64,000 nucleotides of DNA from Micromonospora tulbaghiae. GTDB taxonomy: Bacteria; Actinomycetota; Actinomycetes; Mycobacteriales; Micromonosporaceae. Below, one piece after another: positions 52,408 through 61,436 of the stretch (position 1 is its first letter; each line of letters opens with the position of its first letter). Where the stretch lies: NCBI RefSeq assembly GCF_900091605.1, contig NZ_FMCQ01000006.1:295940-359939 (forward strand), written 5' to 3'. A program made the translations under genes and the position numbers. A model generated the notes under the pieces. That model had not been told where the DNA came from. It did no database searches and saw only the letters and a program-made list of their open reading frames with translations.

Positions 52408-53843
52408 CCGCGCTGTCCGTACGCCAGATCCGGTTCCGCTACCTCACGCTGTACGGCCTGCGCTGGCTGCCCAGCGGCCTGCTCATGCCGGTGATGATCC
52501 TGCTGATGCAGGAGCGCGGGCTGACGCTGTCCCAGATCGGCCTGGTCGCCACCGCGCAGGGCCTCGTCGTGCTGGCGCTGGAGTTGCCCACCGGCGGCTT
52601 CGCCGACGCGCTCGGCCGCAAGCCGGTGCTTGTCGTCGCCTGGGCCGTCGGCCTCGGCTCGCTGGCGCTGATGGCGGTGGCCGACTCGTTCTGGATGTTC
52701 TTCCTGGTCTGGGCGTTGCAGGGCATCTACCGGGCGCTCGACAGCGGCCCGATGGAATCCTGGTACGTCGACGCCACGCTCGCCGCCGACCCGAAGGCCG
52801 AGTACGAGCGCGGCCTCGGCTGGGCCGGCACCGTGGTCGGCGTCGCCATCGGCGCGGGCGCACTGCTCAGCGGCGGCCTCGTCGCGCTCGGCCCGATCGG
52901 CCCGGTCAGCGCCCTCGCGCTGCCGGTGATCGTCGCCGCCGTGCTCCAGGGCGTCTCCATCGTGGCCCTGCTGGCGCTGATGGCCGAGCGGCGGCCCGCG
53001 TCCGGCCCGGCCGCGCTGCGCGCCTCGGTGGTCGACGCGCCCCGCATGGTCGGGCAGGCCGTCGGGCTGCTGCGCCGCAACCGGGTGCTGCTGGCCCTGG
53101 TCGCCGTCGAACTGTTCTGGGGGTTCGGCATGGTCACCTTCGAGTCGCTGCTCCCGGTACGCCTCGCCGAGGTGCTCGACAACCCGGACCGCGCGGCGGC
53201 GCTGCTCGGCCCCGCCGGCACGGCGGCCTGGCTCGCCAACGCCGCCGGCGCCGCGCTCACCCCGTTCCTGCTGCGCCGCCTCGGCGCCGCCCCGGCCGCT
53301 GCGCTGATGCGGATCCTCCAAGGCGTGACGGTGGTCGGCATGGGCCTGCTGGCCGGTCCGGTCGGCATCCTCATCGCGTACCTGGCCTGCTACGCCGTGC
53401 ACGGCGCGTCGAACCCGCTGCACATGGGACTGCTGCACCGGCAGGTCGACGGCCCGTACCGGACGAGTGTGCTGTCGCTCAACTCGATGGCCGGCCAGCC
53501 GGCCGGCGCGCTCGGCGCGGTCACGCTGACCGCGCTGGCCGACGCCACGAGCGTCAGCATCGCCATGATCGTCGGCGGGGTGATGCTCGCCGTGGCCGCG
53601 CCGCTCTACCTGCCGGCCTGGCGCGCCGCCCGCCGTACCCCGTCGGACGTCACAGTGGAACCGGAGGGGACGGGCGGCGGACCGGGCCGAGCCGGTCTGG
53701 CCCCCGAGCCGTCCGGCTCCGCCCTTGACGCCGCCGACAGTGCCTCCGCCGTCGCTGCGGACGGGACCGCCGGTCGGGGCGAGGCAGTCGGTCGGGGTGA
53801 GGCCGGGTCGGTGGTCGTGCCGGCGTCGACGGCCCGCGACTGA
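52404..53843 (+). CDS. MFS transporter
   Basis: A 479-residue major facilitator with about 12 membrane helices in residues 1-410. The motif between helices 2 and 3 is 'ELPTGGFADALGRKPVLVVAW'. Helix 1 reads 'LYGLRWLPSGLLMPVMILLMQERGL'. The last 65 residues are a hydrophilic Gly/Glu/Ala tail. It is co-translated with the ArsR regulator and is most likely a drug or metabolite exporter controlled by it. Confidence 0.92.
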   Translation: MTALSVRQIRFRYLTLYGLRWLPSGLLMPVMILLMQERGLTLSQIGLVATAQGLVVLALELPTGGFADALGRKPVLVVAWAVGLGSLALMAVADSFWMFFLVWALQGIYRALDSGPMESWYVDATLAADPKAEYERGLGWAGTVVGVAIGAGALLSGGLVALGPIGPVSALALPVIVAAVLQGVSIVALLALMAERRPASGPAALRASVVDAPRMVGQAVGLLRRNRVLLALVAVELFWGFGMVTFESLLPVRLAEVLDNPDRAAALLGPAGTAAWLANAAGAALTPFLLRRLGAAPAAALMRILQGVTVVGMGLLAGPVGILIAYLACYAVHGASNPLHMGLLHRQVDGPYRTSVLSLNSMAGQPAGALGAVTLTALADATSVSIAMIVGGVMLAVAAPLYLPAWRAARRTPSDVTVEPEGTGGGPGRAGLAPEPSGSALDAADSASAVAADGTAGRGEAVGRGEAGSVVVPASTARD

Positions 53844-53852
53844 GCCGCTGCG

Positions 53853-53885
53853 GCCCGCACCCAGCGCTGGCCGCCGGGTGCGGGC
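53853..53885 (+). terminator. Hairpin terminator after the MFS gene
   Basis: A 10-bp perfect stem (GCCCGCACCC at 53853-53862 with 53876-53885) and a 13-nt loop, 9 bp after the MFS stop. Confidence 0.65.
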
Positions 53886-54103
53886 GGCAGGCGTCGCCGG
53901 TCGGCTCGGCAGTACTTCCGGCGCCGCCCCGTCGACCGCTCCGCCACCGCACGGGCCGCGGCCCGCTCGTCACGGCCGCGCCTCGTTCGCCACAACGCGG
54001 GGTGGAACGCCACGGGTGTCTCCGCCCTCGTTTGACGTTCCACTCCCGCGGCAGGGCAGCGCCAGCGTGTTCGCTCTTGGGATATGAGTTCCGCGAAGTG
54101 AGA

Positions 54104-54164
54104 CGCGGAGAGATCTTGGTGCGCGGACGCCCCTATGAGGGCCGTTTCGTACCAAGATCTCGCG
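54104..54164. repeat. Palindromic element with AGATCTTGGT arms
   Basis: AGATCTTGGT (54111-54120) and its complement ACCAAGATCT (54151-54160) form 10-bp arms, extended by flanking CGCG at 54104-54107 and 54161-54164 with a 3-nt bulge, around a 30-nt GC-rich loop. It resembles in size and in the GATCTTG core the elements at 15982 and 45765, but the sequence differs enough to be a separate subfamily. Confidence 0.65.
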
Positions 54165-54257
54165 TGGCGGCGGGGGTCCGGTGGTGCGATGGTCGCGGAG
54201 CGGGGCGGCGAGGCGGAATGCCGGGGCGGCCACGTTGCGGGCGGGCCGTCTGCCGCG

Positions 54258-54999
54258 TCAGGCGAGCTTGATGGACGTGCGGCGTTCGGCGGCGGTGAAG
54301 CCGAGCCGGCGGTAGAGGCGGATCGCGCCCACGTTGTCCGGGTAGACGCCCAGCGCAACGGCGTCGTACCGGCCGAACAGGGCGCGCGTCATCCCGGCGG
54401 TCAGCGCCGCGCCCAGCCCTCGGCCGCGATGCCCGGGCGCGACCGTCAGCCCGGCCAGGAAGCCGATGTCGCCCCGGCTGCGATCGGCGCCGCCGGCGAG
54501 CAGGCGGTCACCGTCGCGGATGCCGTACCAGTCGACGACGCCCGGGTCGCCCGGCCGGGAGGTGGTGCTCGGGAACGCCTCCTCGATCAGCGCGGCCAGC
54601 GCGGGACGGTCCGCCCCGGTCAGGCGCACCACCCGCTCCTGCTCCGGCTGCCGCGGCGGGGGGGCCTGTGGTCCAGAGGAAGTCCCACTCGATCAGCCGG
54701 GCCACCGGCAGCCGCGCGGACACCTCGTCCGGATCCGCCCGCGGCAGGTTGATCGACTGGCCGGCCGACAGCGTCCCGTCCGCCCGCTGGGCGGCGAAGA
54801 CGTCGAGCGCCGGGCCGGGAGCGCCGACCGCGCCGCCCGCCGACCACTCGCCCGGCGGGAGCAGCCATCCGACCGCGCCGTCGTGCCGCCACCCCCGCGC
54901 GGCCTGGTCACGCCGGAGCGCGTGCCGGGCGTACGGGTGGTTGCCCGTCGCGGCGAGCAGTGCCTCCGGCCCGGTCAGCGCCTCGTCGACCGTGATCAT
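54258..54999 (-). pseudogene. GNAT acetyltransferase gene with a one-base frameshift
   Basis: The N-terminal half (54999 to about 54660, 'MITVDEALTGPEALLAATGN'... 'WDFLWTTG') and the C-terminal GNAT core (about 54650 to 54258, 'VRLTGADRPALAALIEEAF', 'GLTVAPGHRGRGLGAALTAGM', 'NVGAIRLYRRLGFTAAERR') are in different frames. The switch falls at a run of seven C on the coding strand (54658-54664); with six C the frame would read through 'TTGPPPRQPEQERVVRLTG', giving about 246 residues. This may be a real mutation, a phase-variable tract or a sequencing error. The C-terminal part alone could restart at GTG 54632. Confidence 0.75.
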
Positions 55000-55131
55000 T
55001 GCCCCAGCCTACGAGCACCCGCGGTCCGTACCGGCGGCCGTGCATCTCCTGTTCCAGGGTGGAGATTGACGAACAGACCGATTGGGTACATCCGTCGCCG
55101 ACCTGCTGGGAACCCCCACCGGAGGAACGAC

Positions 55132-55344
55132 ATGCTCGCCATTCTCGCGGCCATCGTGTTCGGCTTCGCGCTGCTGCTCGACTTCATGAACACCGACCTC
55201 GGCGCGCCCGATCTGTTCAGCACCACGACGCTCATGCTCATCGGCTTCCTGCTGCTCTCGCTCTACCTGGCCGGCGTCGGCTCCGGCCCGCGCGGCGGCG
55301 GTGGCGGCCGGTGGTACCGGGGCCGGCGGCCGGGTCGCGGCTGA
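55132..55344 (+). CDS. Small two-helix membrane protein
   Basis: A 70-residue protein, MLAILAAIVFGFALLLDF then 'TLMLIGFLLLSLYLAGVG', that is, two hydrophobic helices with a short loop 'MNTDLGAPDLFSTT', and a Gly/Arg-rich basic tail. ATG 55132 has GGAGGA at 5-10 nt. Function unknown; small proteins of this style are common in Actinobacteria. It precedes rarA by 74 bp. Confidence 0.7.
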   Translation: MLAILAAIVFGFALLLDFMNTDLGAPDLFSTTTLMLIGFLLLSLYLAGVGSGPRGGGGGRWYRGRRPGRG

Positions 55345-55418
55345 CCGGAAAAGACCACCCGGGTCGGGGCGGCGGCGCGATTCCGGCGTCGTCGGCCCGG
55401 CCCGGTACTGTTCTCGTG

Positions 55419-56909
55419 ATGGAATCGGACGCCCTCTTCACCCTCGGCGAGCCGGCCGGCGCACCCGCGGGCGCGGGCGGCGCCGACGGCTTCACCGACG
55501 CCCGGGCGGACTCGCCCCTGCCGGTGCGGATGCGGCCGGCGGGCATCGACGAGCTGGTCGGGCAGGAGCACCTGCTCGCGCCGGGCGCGCCGCTGCGTCA
55601 GCTGGTCGAGGGCGCGGCGCCGATGTCGGTGATCCTCTGGGGTCCGCCGGGCAGCGGCAAGACCACCGTCGCCCACCTCGTGGCCCGGGCCACCGACCGG
55701 CGGTTCGTCGCGATGTCCGCGCTCACCGCCGGCGTGAAGGACGTCCGCGCCGTGATCGAGACCGCGCGGCGGCAACGCCGGTCCGGCGGCCCGCCCACAG
55801 TGCTGTTCATCGACGAGGTGCACCGGTTCAGCAAGACCCAGCAGGACTCGCTGCTCGCCGCCGTCGAGGACCGGACGGTCACGCTGCTCGCGGCGACCAC
55901 GGAGAATCCGTACTTCTCGGTCATCTCGCCTCTGCTGTCGCGCTGCGTGCTGCTCACCCTTCAGGCCCTGGACGACGACGACGTACGCGGGCTGCTGCGC
56001 CGCGCGGTGGCCGACGAGCGCGGACTCGGCGGCGCGCTGGTCCTGGCGCGGGAGGCGGAGGACCACCTGGTCCGGCTCGCCGGGGGCGACGTGCGCAAGG
56101 CGCTCACCGCGCTGGAGGCGGCGGCGGCCACCGCGACCGCCCTGGGCGCCGGCCGGATCGACCTGGCCGTGGCCGAGCAGGCGGTCGACGTGGCGGCGGT
56201 GCGCTACGACCGGGACGGCGACGCGCACTACGACGTGACGAGCGCGTTCATCAAGAGCATGCGCGGCTCGGACGTGGACGCGGCACTGCACTGGCTGGCC
56301 CGGATGCTGGTGGCCGGCGAGGACGCCCGGTTCATCGCCCGCCGGCTGGTGATCTTCGCGAGTGAGGACGTCGGCATGGCCGATCCCACCGCGCTGACAG
56401 TGGCCACCGCGGCCGCCCACGCGGTCGAGTACGTGGGCCTGCCGGAGGCACAGCTCAACCTGGCCCAGGCGGTCATCCACCTGGCCACCGCGCCGAAGTC
56501 GAACTCGGCCACCACGGCGATCGGCGCGGCCGTCGCGGACGTACGCGCGGGTCGGGGCGGCGCGGTGCCGCGCGGCCTGCGCGACGCCCACTACTCCGGC
56601 GCGCGGGGCCTCGGCCACGGCGCCGGCTACCGCTACCCGCACGACGACCACCGGGGGGTGGTCACCCAGCAGTACGCTCCGGACGACCTCGTCGGAACCG
56701 ACTACTACCAGCCCAGCGGGCACGGCGCGGAGCGGGCGGTGGCCACCCGGCTGCCGCTGCTGCGCCGGATCGTGCGCGGGCTGCCGGCTCCGGCGCCCCG
56801 GGCGGAGGCCGGCGCCCCGGCCGCCGCGAACGGGGCCCGGGTGGGGGGCGGCGAGCAGGCCAGCGGGGCGAGTGAGGGCGGCAGCGACGCCGCCGAGGGG
56901 GGTCAGTAG
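55419..56909 (+). CDS. rarA: Replication-associated recombination protein A (RarA/MgsA)
   Basis: A 496-residue AAA+ ATPase acting at stalled forks. Walker A is GPPGSGKTT, Walker B 'VLFIDEVHRFSK', sensor-1 'LLAATTENPYFSV', and the C-terminal tetramerisation part has 'DVTSAFIKSMRGSDVDAALHWLARML' and 'GYRYPHDDHRGVVTQQY'. The final 50 residues are a low-complexity Ala/Gly tail. No SD precedes ATG 55419, while TACTGT lies 7 bp before it, so a leaderless transcript is possible. The stop overlaps the next gene. Confidence 0.95.
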   Translation: MESDALFTLGEPAGAPAGAGGADGFTDARADSPLPVRMRPAGIDELVGQEHLLAPGAPLRQLVEGAAPMSVILWGPPGSGKTTVAHLVARATDRRFVAMSALTAGVKDVRAVIETARRQRRSGGPPTVLFIDEVHRFSKTQQDSLLAAVEDRTVTLLAATTENPYFSVISPLLSRCVLLTLQALDDDDVRGLLRRAVADERGLGGALVLAREAEDHLVRLAGGDVRKALTALEAAAATATALGAGRIDLAVAEQAVDVAAVRYDRDGDAHYDVTSAFIKSMRGSDVDAALHWLARMLVAGEDARFIARRLVIFASEDVGMADPTALTVATAAAHAVEYVGLPEAQLNLAQAVIHLATAPKSNSATTAIGAAVADVRAGRGGAVPRGLRDAHYSGARGLGHGAGYRYPHDDHRGVVTQQYAPDDLVGTDYYQPSGHGAERAVATRLPLLRRIVRGLPAPAPRAEAGAPAAANGARVGGGEQASGASEGGSDAAEGGQ

Positions 56910-56911
56910 TG

Positions 56912-59900
56912 ATGGCGCGTGGTCCGGAGCGGCCGGCGGACGGCCCCGACGAGCGGCGCGACCCGCGCGGCAAGGGCCGCCGGTGGGGGCGCGGCCGGCC
57001 CGAGCCCGAGCTCGACCCGACTGTCGTCGGCGAGGAACTCGGCTGGATCGACGACCTGCGCAGCGCCAAGCAGCAGGGCGGTGAACTCGGACCGGACGGG
57101 GGCGTCCCCGCGCCGCGTCCCGGCGCCGACCCGTCCTGGCCGGACGGCGAGCCCGCCCGGCCGCCCCGCCCGGCCGCCGCGCCCGGTCCGGGTCCCGGCG
57201 TGCCGCCGGCCGCCCGGCAGGCTCCGCGGCCGCCGGCGCCGGGGGCCCAGCCGCCCTCGACCGGTCAGCCGGTTCCGCCGCCTTCGCCCGCCGGCCGGCC
57301 CGGCACTCCGTCGGCGGGCGCGCCCCAGGCTCCCGGCCGGCCGGTTCCGCCGCCGGCCGCCGCGCCGCAGGCTCCCGGCCGGTCCCATCCGGGCGGGCCC
57401 GCTCCGGTCGGCCGCACCGACCCGACGATGCCACCCGTGACCGGCCGCCCCGGTCCGGCTGCGCCCCCGGCCGCCGGGCGTCCCGGCGGACCGGTCACCG
57501 GGCGTCCCGGTACCGACCTGCCCCCGGCTCCCGGTCGACCGGGCGTGGACACGCCTCCGCCAGCCGGACGGTCCCGCGTGGACACCGCCCCGCCGTCCGG
57601 CCGGCCCGGAGTGGACATGCCCCCGGCTCCCGGGCGTCCGGCCGCGGACACGCCGCCGGGGGTCCGCCCGCCGGTTGTGGACGCGCCCTCCGGCGGTGGC
57701 CGCCCCGGCCCGGAGACGCCGCCCGGTGGTGGCCGGCCCGGTCCGCGTCCGCCGGTCATGCGCCGCCCCGACACGCCCGGTCCGGCCGCGCCGCCGGTGC
57801 GCACCGGCGGTCCCGAGACCGGTGCCCCGCGCCGGGCCGGTGACGGCCCTTGGCCCGGCGGCCCCGAAGCCGGCGCCCCGCGCCGCCCCGCCGACGGTCC
57901 GTGGCCCGGCGTGCCCGAGGCTCCCCGTCCGGCCGACGCGCCGTACCGCCGCCGCGTGGACGGCCCCACCGGCCAGCAGCCGCCCGTCGCCGGCACCCGC
58001 GTCCCGCCCGCTCCACCCGGCCGCGCACCGGCCGACCCGGGCCGGCCACCCGCCGACGGCGACACCCGCGTACCGCCGACGCCCCGCGGCCGGCACGGAG
58101 CCGGACCCGAGGTCCCGCACCAGGCCGATCCGACGATCCCGCCGCCGTCGGGTGGCCGACGCGCCCGGGCGGACGACACCGCCGGCATCCAGCCGGTCTC
58201 CGGTGGTGCCCGCCGTGCCCGCGCCGAGGACACCGACGCCGTCCAGCCGGTCCCCGGTGGAGCACGCCGGGCACGGCCCGACGACGTGGCACCCGGCACC
58301 CAGCCGGTCTCCGGTGCGGGCCGCCGTGCCCGTGCCGACGACGTACCGCCCGGAACCCGTCCCGTCTCCGGTGCGGGCCGTCGCGCCGCGCCGGAAGGGG
58401 CCGTACCCGGCGGGCCGGCCGGACGGGCTGTTCCGGACGCCGCCCCGGTCTCCGGTGGCGGGCGACGCGCCCGGCACGACGAGCCCACCGGCGGCCACCA
58501 TGTGCCCGCGCCCGGCGGCGGATCCGCAGCCGGGCCCACGCCGGGCACCGGCCGGCGGGCCACCCCGGAGCGTCCCCCGGTCGTCCCGCGCAGCGGAAAC
58601 GCGCCGGACCTGCCGGGCGCGCCCGTGTCCGGCACTCCGGCGACGGGTCCGAACCCGCCTGCCGGCCGCCGCGGCGCGCCCGCCGGCCGCGGTGCCGCAC
58701 CCGACGTACCCGGCGGTCGGCGGTCCGCGCCCGATGCAGCCGGCGGTCGGCGGTCCGTGCCCGACGAGCCGGTCGGTCCCGGCGCCGGCGCCGAGGCGCC
58801 CGGTCGCCGGGCCGCCCGCGACGACACCGGTGAGCCGCGGCCGCAACGGCCCGACCGGCCCGCCGACTGGCTGCGGCAGGCCGGTCGCACGTCGCACACC
58901 GACCCGGCCATGCCGGTCACCCGCCGCCCGGCCGGCCCTCCGGCCGAGGAGCCGTCCGGTCGTCCCGGCGGGCCCGCCGGCCGGGCGGGCCTCGCGGTCC
59001 CGCCGGTGCGTCCCGAGCCGGGTACGCCGTCTCCGCGCCCCGGACAGCCCGGCCCCGATGTACCGCCGCGCGCCGAACCGGCGATCCGCCCCGACCAGCC
59101 CGGCGCGGTCGTGCCCCCGGCCAGGCCCCAGCCGTCCGACCCGACGCCCGGTAGGCCCGGTCCGGCCCGCGGCGCGGCCCGCCCCGGTGTCGCGTCCGTT
59201 CCCGGTCCGGCCGGTCCCGGTCCGCGTGGCGACCTCGATCGCACCGGCGGGGTTCCCGCGGGTGGTGGCCGTCCCGGTGGTGCTCCGACAGGTCCGGCCG
59301 GTCCCGGTCCGCGCGGCGACCTCGATCGCACGGGCGGGATTCCAGCCGGCGGTGGCCGCCCCGGTGGCGGCCCGACGGGTCCGGCCGGTCCCGGTCCGCG
59401 TGGCGACGTCGATCGCACCGGTGGGACGGCGGTCGGGTCCGGCCGCCCCGGTGGCGGTCCGGCCGGACCCGGTGGCGAGGGGCGCGGGGTGGCCCGCCCC
59501 GACGACACCCGGCCTGGCGCCGGGCCTCGTCCGCCGATGGCACCCGGCACCCGAGGGCCGGCCGGCGACGGCCCGGTGCCGCCCGGTGCGCCGGTGACCG
59601 CCCGCGCGGCAGCCGGTGTGGCCCGCCCGGTCGCGCCGGACGAGCGGACCACCGGACGTGCGACACCACCCGGACCGGAGCCGGGCCGGCCCGGACCGGG
59701 CAACGCGGCGACACCGGCGGCGGCCCGGGCGGCTGTGGTCGTACCCCCGGGGGAGCCCGCGGGGCCACGGCCCGCAGCGGGCGGCGCGCCACGGCCCGGC
59801 GGTCCCGGACCGGACGACAGCGGCGCGGAGGCCGGGGGCCTGCGCGGCGCCCGGTCCGAGCTGCGCCGGCAGATGCGCGAGCGCACCCGGCTGCGGCTGG

Positions 59901-60490
59901 GCATCCTCGCCCTGGTCAGCCTCGTGCTGCTCGGCGCGGTGCCGCTGTACTTCGGGATGCGGACGCTCAGCCGCGACCCGGTCTTCGACACCCTCGACGC
60001 GCTCGCCGTGCCCGCCTGGGCGCAGAGCAACACCGTCGACAACGTCAGCGGCAGCCGCTGGTGCCTCCAGGACTGCCGCCTGCGTGAACGTTCCGTCGAG
60101 TCGGAGCAGGGGTGGAAGGAGACCGTCGCGGTCTACGAGAAGGCGCTGACCGGGGACGGGTGGCGGCGCTGGAAGGTCGACCGCTGCCCGGACGAGAAGG
60201 TCCCTGGTAGCTACACCTGCTGGCGCCGGGACGAACTGACGCTCGACCTGTGGGTACGCGACCGCACCTGCACGCCCCCGCCGGTGGACGGGGCGCCCGC
60301 GCCGACCGCACCGGCCACGCCCGCAGCGGCGGAGTGCACCGGCTCGTTGGTGTCGGTGAAGGTGCGCAACGCGATCGACGACGAGCGCACCGGCCCGACA
60401 CCGACCACCGATCCGTCACTCACCGGTGAGGATCCGTACCCGACCCTGACCGACGACCCGCTGGGCGAGGCGACCCCCTCACCGTCGTGA
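56912..60490 (+). CDS. Giant proline-rich membrane protein of unknown function
   Basis: A 1192-residue protein. Residues about 1-990 are cytoplasmic by topology, extremely rich in Pro, Gly, Arg and Ala and built of degenerate repeats: an 11-residue 'PGRPGVDTPP' type (about 175-270), a 20-residue 'QPVSGGARRARAEDT' type (about 420-510), and three 29-residue units (see 59204-59464). One membrane helix ('LRLGILALVSLVLLGAVPLYF', about 993-1015) leads to a 175-residue extracytoplasmic domain with six Cys ('SRWCLQDCRLRERSVE', 'YTCWRRDELTLDLWVRDRTC'). The N-terminal 'LDPTVVGEELGWIDDLR' is the only non-repetitive stretch before. It is coupled to rarA (TAGTG overlap with an alternative start at 56909). 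Confidence 0.85.
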   Translation: MARGPERPADGPDERRDPRGKGRRWGRGRPEPELDPTVVGEELGWIDDLRSAKQQGGELGPDGGVPAPRPGADPSWPDGEPARPPRPAAAPGPGPGVPPAARQAPRPPAPGAQPPSTGQPVPPPSPAGRPGTPSAGAPQAPGRPVPPPAAAPQAPGRSHPGGPAPVGRTDPTMPPVTGRPGPAAPPAAGRPGGPVTGRPGTDLPPAPGRPGVDTPPPAGRSRVDTAPPSGRPGVDMPPAPGRPAADTPPGVRPPVVDAPSGGGRPGPETPPGGGRPGPRPPVMRRPDTPGPAAPPVRTGGPETGAPRRAGDGPWPGGPEAGAPRRPADGPWPGVPEAPRPADAPYRRRVDGPTGQQPPVAGTRVPPAPPGRAPADPGRPPADGDTRVPPTPRGRHGAGPEVPHQADPTIPPPSGGRRARADDTAGIQPVSGGARRARAEDTDAVQPVPGGARRARPDDVAPGTQPVSGAGRRARADDVPPGTRPVSGAGRRAAPEGAVPGGPAGRAVPDAAPVSGGGRRARHDEPTGGHHVPAPGGGSAAGPTPGTGRRATPERPPVVPRSGNAPDLPGAPVSGTPATGPNPPAGRRGAPAGRGAAPDVPGGRRSAPDAAGGRRSVPDEPVGPGAGAEAPGRRAARDDTGEPRPQRPDRPADWLRQAGRTSHTDPAMPVTRRPAGPPAEEPSGRPGGPAGRAGLAVPPVRPEPGTPSPRPGQPGPDVPPRAEPAIRPDQPGAVVPPARPQPSDPTPGRPGPARGAARPGVASVPGPAGPGPRGDLDRTGGVPAGGGRPGGAPTGPAGPGPRGDLDRTGGIPAGGGRPGGGPTGPAGPGPRGDVDRTGGTAVGSGRPGGGPAGPGGEGRGVARPDDTRPGAGPRPPMAPGTRGPAGDGPVPPGAPVTARAAAGVARPVAPDERTTGRATPPGPEPGRPGPGNAATPAAARAAVVVPPGEPAGPRPAAGGAPRPGGPGPDDSGAEAGGLRGARSELRRQMRERTRLRLGILALVSLVLLGAVPLYFGMRTLSRDPVFDTLDALAVPAWAQSNTVDNVSGSRWCLQDCRLRERSVESEQGWKETVAVYEKALTGDGWRRWKVDRCPDEKVPGSYTCWRRDELTLDLWVRDRTCTPPPVDGAPAPTAPATPAAAECTGSLVSVKVRNAIDDERTGPTPTTDPSLTGEDPYPTLTDDPLGEATPSPS
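59204..59464 (+). repeat. Three tandem 87-bp repeats inside the proline-rich gene
   Basis: Copies start at 59204, 59291 and 59378, each 87 bp (29 codons) beginning GGTCCGGCCGGTCCCGGTCC. The encoded unit is 'GPAGPGPRGDLDRTGG' plus a Gly/Pro/Arg end; the third copy has diverged at its 3' end. The high DNA identity suggests recent slippage or unequal exchange. Confidence 0.85.
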
Positions 60491-60636
60491 GCCGACTTTC
60501 ATCACGGACGGTAGGGTCTGGGGCTGGCACGCCCGTCCGCGCCCGGTGACCGGGTCGGCGTGGCGCGAAGTGGGTAGGTACGGTCGCGCGTTCCGGGGCG
60601 TCGGGTCCCGGGACACTGCTTGAGGAGGACTTTCGC

Positions 60637-61098
60637 GTGAGTGGTGGAGAGATCGCTGCGCTGATCGCGGCCGGCGCGTTCCTGATGCTGGTGCTCGTGC
60701 TGGCGGTGCCGATCCTGCGGCTGCGGCACACCGTGGACGCGACGACCCGCATGATCACCGACGTGAACGAGCGCACCGCGCCGCTGCTCGGCGACGTGAA
60801 CACCACGGTGAAGAACGTCAACGTGGCGCTGGAGCAGGTGCAGACCTCGCTGGACGGGGTGAACCTCCAGCTCGCCAAGGTGGACACCATGACCAGCCAC
60901 GCGCAGAACGTCACCGCGAACGTGGCGAACCTGGCCACCGTGGTCTCCGCCGCCGCGGCGAACCCGCTGGTCAAGGTGGCCGCGTTCGGGTACGGCGTGC
61001 GCCGGGCCGCCTCCGCCCGCCGGCACGCCGAGACCGAGCGCGAGGTGCGCGACACCATCAAGCAGCAGCGTCGCGCCGCCAAGCGCGGCAACCGCTGA
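60637..61098 (+). CDS. DUF948 family membrane protein
   Basis: A 153-residue protein with one N-terminal helix ('AALIAAGAFLMLVLVLAVPIL') followed by a long amphipathic coiled segment ('TTRMITDVNERTAPLLGDVNTTVKNVNVALEQVQTS'-type heptads) and a basic tail. This is the DUF948 layout. Function unknown. GTG 60637 follows GAGGAGG. It sits directly upstream of a partner small gene and alaS, a neighbourhood kept across Actinobacteria. Confidence 0.88.
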   Translation: MSGGEIAALIAAGAFLMLVLVLAVPILRLRHTVDATTRMITDVNERTAPLLGDVNTTVKNVNVALEQVQTSLDGVNLQLAKVDTMTSHAQNVTANVANLATVVSAAAANPLVKVAAFGYGVRRAASARRHAETEREVRDTIKQQRRAAKRGNR

Positions 61099-61130
61099 CC
61101 CCGACCGGCGTACGCGGGAAGGATGAGAAC

Positions 61131-61436
61131 ATGAGGCGGTTGTTCTGGCTGGGCATCGGGCTGGCCGTTGGCGTCCTGGTGGTGCGCAAGGCCACCCGGA
61201 CCGCGCAGGCGTACACCCCGGCCGGCATCGCCAGCGGGCTGTCCGAGTCCGCCGGCGGTCTGGTCGAGTCGCTGCGGGCGTTCGTGGACGACGTCCGGGT
61301 CGGCATGGCCGAGCGTGAGCAGGAGATCCACGAGGCCTTCGCCCGCGGCGAGGTGTATGACGACCAGTTCGCCGAGCTGCGGGAGGACCCGCGGATCGGT
61401 GACCGAGAGATTTTCCCGGAGGACCACCAGCGATGA
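61131..61436 (+). CDS. Small membrane-anchored protein upstream of alaS (DUF6167-like)
   Basis: A 101-residue protein: N-terminal helix 'RRLFWLGIGLAVGVLVVRKA', a predicted helix 'LVESLRAFVDDVRVGMAEREQEIHEAF', and an acidic end. ATG 61131 follows GGAAGGA. Its stop overlaps the alaS start (ATGA), indicating co-translation. Proteins of this type are found at the same place in Streptomyces and Micromonospora; function unknown. Confidence 0.82.
   Translation: MRRLFWLGIGLAVGVLVVRKATRTAQAYTPAGIASGLSESAGGLVESLRAFVDDVRVGMAEREQEIHEAFARGEVYDDQFAELREDPRIGDREIFPEDHQR

Larger units (their letters stand above)
53844..54257. other. Non-coding interval between convergent genes
   Basis: About 410 bp with no credible gene. 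It contains a terminator hairpin (53853-53885), an inverted repeat GTGGAACG/CGTTCCAC (54002-54009 and 54036-54043) and the palindromic element at 54104-54164. Short frames that cross it have no family resemblance. Confidence 0.6.

Noticed and set aside
59204..59464. CRISPR-like array
   Set aside because: The repeats are in frame, contiguous and coding, with no spacers and no cas genes nearby.
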